NCBI GenBank assembly: GCA_900318665.1 | Contig: ONLQ01000001.1 | Location: 124,001-188,000 of the forward strand | Source: an uncultured Bacteroidales bacterium | GTDB lineage: Bacteria; Bacteroidota; Bacteroidia; Bacteroidales; P3 | Direction of reading: 5' to 3' | Length of the DNA: 64,000 bases | Part shown: positions 63,489-64,000 of the stretch, in pieces | Layout: every line of letters starts with the position of its first letter | How positions within the stretch are numbered: position 1 is the stretch's first letter | Made by a program: the position numbers and the translations under genes | The notes under the pieces: model-generated | Told to the model about the DNA's origin: nothing | Databases searched by the model: none | Seen by the model: the letters and a program-made list of their open reading frames with translations, nothing else

Positions 63489-64000
63489 CTAACGCCAAGG
63501 CTTATAATCCAACGGCTGCGTGCATCCCCACTCTTTGGCGAAACGGTCGAAATTCTTTCGCACAAGGCGTTTGATGAAGAGCGGGAACAGCAGGCGCACT
63601 ATCAATGGGTTTTTCTCGAGGCCTGCAAACTTCCTGACCTCGGGAGTAAGGAAGTTGCCGTTGCGGGCAAACGATTGTCCCATAGGGATATAAGAATCCA
63701 GTAACTGGTCCATTATCTTGGTTATCTTCTCGTCGTCGCGCATCCTAATCATGAAACTGCCGCCACGCACCAGACAGCCGCCACAGGTGCAGCCGAACTG
63801 CGCAGGAAGCGACAACAGGAAGCGTTCACCGAGACGCAGTTGATGACCCTCGTCGAAGCCGCCATGAAGGATGAACGACACCTGGGCAGGGTGCTGACGC
63901 TCAGTGGGGAGAGTCTCTAAAAACTCCAACATCACCGCCGGCACGCATTCCACATAAAGCGGAAGGGCAAAAATAATCTGCTCATGGCGTACGAAAGCCT
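63489..64000 (-). CDS. Flavodoxin-fold oxidoreductase (partial)
   Basis: The frame is open to the window edge, so the gene's N-terminus is cut off. The visible 170 residues include HEQIIFALPLYVECVPAVMLEFLE, a flavodoxin-like FMN loop, then FILHGGFDEGHQL, FGCTCGGCLVRGG and a helical end. This resembles NAD(P)H-dependent FMN-containing proteins of the flavodoxin-like fold. The full length, cofactor site and function cannot be read here. Its downstream side faces the 200-bp gap that ends at the C69 gene. Confidence 0.65.
   Translation of the reverse strand, partial: AFVRHEQIIFALPLYVECVPAVMLEFLETLPTERQHPAQVSFILHGGFDEGHQLRLGERFLLSLPAQFGCTCGGCLVRGGSFMIRMRDDEKITKIMDQLLDSYIPMGQSFARNGNFLTPEVRKFAGLEKNPLIVRLLFPLFIKRLVRKNFDRFAKEWGCTQPLDYKPWR

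Overview
The window is bacterial and comes from a member of the order Bacteroidales (phylum Bacteroidota). The evidence is direct. Most promoters that can be read have the Bacteroidota form (a -33 TTTG or TTG, a spacer of about 19-20 nt, then -7 TAnnTTTG). Starts usually lack a Shine-Dalgarno sequence and follow A-rich DNA. A leucine-rich surface protein ends in a type IX secretion sorting domain. Typical families are present: GLPGLI-like and PepSY-like periplasmic proteins, a C69 dipeptidase, paired C1 peptidases and a BY-kinase with a tyrosine tail. The species cannot be named from the sequence alone.

Layout. 1-7.3 kb: the end of an EF-G-like factor, a DUF481 barrel protein, a 1,520-residue repeat adhesin and small exported proteins. 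7.3-19.2 kb: secA, an HD hydrolase of the RelA/SpoT-MESH1 type, a minus-strand run (GT2, trmH, a zeta-like P-loop kinase, a 60-residue partner, a secreted phosphoesterase), a GT1 transferase and ftsK. 19.2-31.1 kb: envelope genes, including an operon of three tiny cysteine-patterned lipoproteins around a MauE/DoxX-thioredoxin fusion, a Wzx-like flippase, a GH20 hexosaminidase, two C1 peptidases, a NUDIX hydrolase and an alanine/glycine symporter. 31.4-36.8 kb: an exopolysaccharide module (wza-like, wzc-like, rfbC, rfbD, a hexapeptide acyltransferase). 36.9-43.8 kb: minus-strand housekeeping genes (Na/Pi transporter, yigZ, ribD, asnS, manC, thyA).

43.8-49.3 kb is accessory. It holds five tandem 33-bp units each carrying a palindrome, a strong promoter, a candidate structured RNA of about 205-245 nt, a GIY-YIG nuclease, a 15-repeat BspA-like LRR protein and an AbiE-type toxin-antitoxin pair with its own promoter and operator-like inverted repeat. 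From 49.4 kb the core resumes: rimP-nusA-infB with a leader hairpin, tRNA-Arg(CCU), a 1,081-residue four-module flavoprotein, a YfcE-like phosphoesterase, a DUF3795-GNAT fusion, a CNNM/CorC protein, fabD, a C69 peptidase and the end of a flavodoxin-fold protein.

The most promising unexplained items are the palindromic repeat array with the structured RNA beside it (43.9-44.5 kb) and the KNCRC lipoprotein/redox operon (21.1-22.7 kb). Everything here comes from reading the sequence; no database search or folding program was run.
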